60,620 bases of DNA from Pseudomonadota bacterium (lineage in GTDB: Bacteria > Pseudomonadota > Alphaproteobacteria > UBA828), in NCBI GenBank assembly GCA_027624955.1, contig JAQBTG010000021.1, positions 1-60,620 of the forward strand, in the 5' to 3' direction. Shown here one piece after another: positions 60,267 through 60,620 of the stretch; within the stretch, counting starts at the first letter, position 1, and each line of letters starts with the position of its first letter. Made by a program: the position numbers and the translations under genes. The notes under the pieces were generated by a model. It saw nothing but the letters and a program-made list of their open reading frames with translations, was not told the DNA's origin and searched no databases.

Positions 60267-60560
60267 ATGAACTTCTTCGAAGCCCAAGACCGCGCCCGGA
60301 GAAAAACGGTTTTGCTGGTCTTCTTATTCGCTCTCGCCGTTCTCGCCTTAGTCGTCATGACTTTTCTTTTTGTCTTGCTGTTCGTCGCGTTTGATCACGA
60401 CGCGGTGCACGACGGCGGATCGCTATTTGTGAGAATAGGTTGGCAAACCTATGCTCTCGTCGGTGCGGGCGTTGTCGCCGTCGTCGTCCTGGCCAGTGTC
60501 CTCAAGATCGTCAGCTTATCGGCCGGCGGCAGAACCGTTGCGGAGGATATGTCCGCCTAA
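60267..60560 (+). CDS. Truncated duplicate of the M48 protease N-terminus
   Basis: A 97-aa ORF starting 'MNFFEAQDRARRKTVLLVFL', almost the same as the start of the M48 protease. It keeps both TM helices ('LALVVMTFLFVLLFVAF', 'VGAGVVAVVVLASVLKIV') and 'SLSAGGRTVAED'. It then ends at TAA-TAG just where the protease continues into its catalytic domain. It lies 7 nt after the protease stop. It may be an inert partial duplication or a small membrane protein that pairs with the protease TM region. The 60 nt after it are AT-rich and hold nothing recognisable. Confidence 0.75.
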   Translation: MNFFEAQDRARRKTVLLVFLFALAVLALVVMTFLFVLLFVAFDHDAVHDGGSLFVRIGWQTYALVGAGVVAVVVLASVLKIVSLSAGGRTVAEDMSA

Positions 60561-60620
60561 TAGTAAAATAAATCACTGTTAATAAATGACAATTTTCTAT
60601 CCCTCCTGCGCCATACCACA

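Noticed and set aside
1-60620. tRNA, rRNA, CRISPR array, insertion sequence or prophage
   Set aside because: No cloverleaf, regularly spaced repeat, transposase or phage gene was recognised on reading; a tRNAscan and IS search would settle it.

Overview
The window looks like a chromosomal segment of a GC-rich alphaproteobacterium, probably Rhodospirillales-like. The assignment rests on gene order (parA-parB facing holA-lptE-leuS-DUF3576), a PhoE/OmpC-type porin, two DUF1127 proteins and LolA/LptE envelope genes. I see no tRNA, rRNA, CRISPR, transposase or prophage genes. Coding density is very high, and most neighbouring genes overlap by 1-14 nt.

Layout. 1-6.0 kb: chromosome partitioning (parA end, parB) converging on DUF3576-leuS-lptE-holA. 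6.4-7.75 kb: porin with a clear terminator. 7.8-18.3 kb: a sulfation locus built from three degenerate tandem copies of a 'TPR gene + sulfotransferase gene' unit (a decayed TPR gene, two complete sulfotransferases of which one has lost its catalytic residues, a TPR-sulfotransferase fusion, a sulfotransferase remnant and a TPR-methyltransferase), followed by cysD and a cysN-cysC fusion that make the donor PAPS. 18.3-26.6 kb: mixed housekeeping genes (ThiE/TenI-like, YggS, an L,D-transpeptidase homologue lacking its catalytic Cys, an unknown ORF, GNAT, an orphan response regulator, MFS, enoyl-CoA hydratase, MBL hydrolase, methyltransferase).

26.6-46.9 kb: a surface-glycan/transport region. A minus-strand operon (42.9 to 34.7 kb) holds two GT4 glycosyltransferases, a histidine phosphatase, a MurG-like glycosyltransferase, a polysaccharide deacetylase, a small membrane protein, a double ATPase of an oligopeptide-type importer and a PA14 protein. 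A second minus-strand group holds the substrate-binding protein, a second MurG-like glycosyltransferase, a TylF-like methyltransferase, both permeases and a haem protein. On the plus strand is an unusual ABC exporter with degenerate ATPase motifs and a repeated Q-loop-like segment, followed by a cyclic-nucleotide-binding protein and a small methyltransferase whose paralogue lies 12 kb away. My inference is that this region makes, modifies and moves one envelope glycan or glycopeptide. It is the best candidate for an undescribed system.

46.9-60.6 kb: DUF1127, a LysR regulator with cupin, Gfo/Idh/MocA oxidoreductase, RraA-like protein, exonuclease III, hydantoinase B and A, a structured intergenic region, a second DUF1127, a C26 amidotransferase, a LolA-like protein, LemA with an M48 protease, and a truncated duplicate of the protease N-terminus at the window edge.
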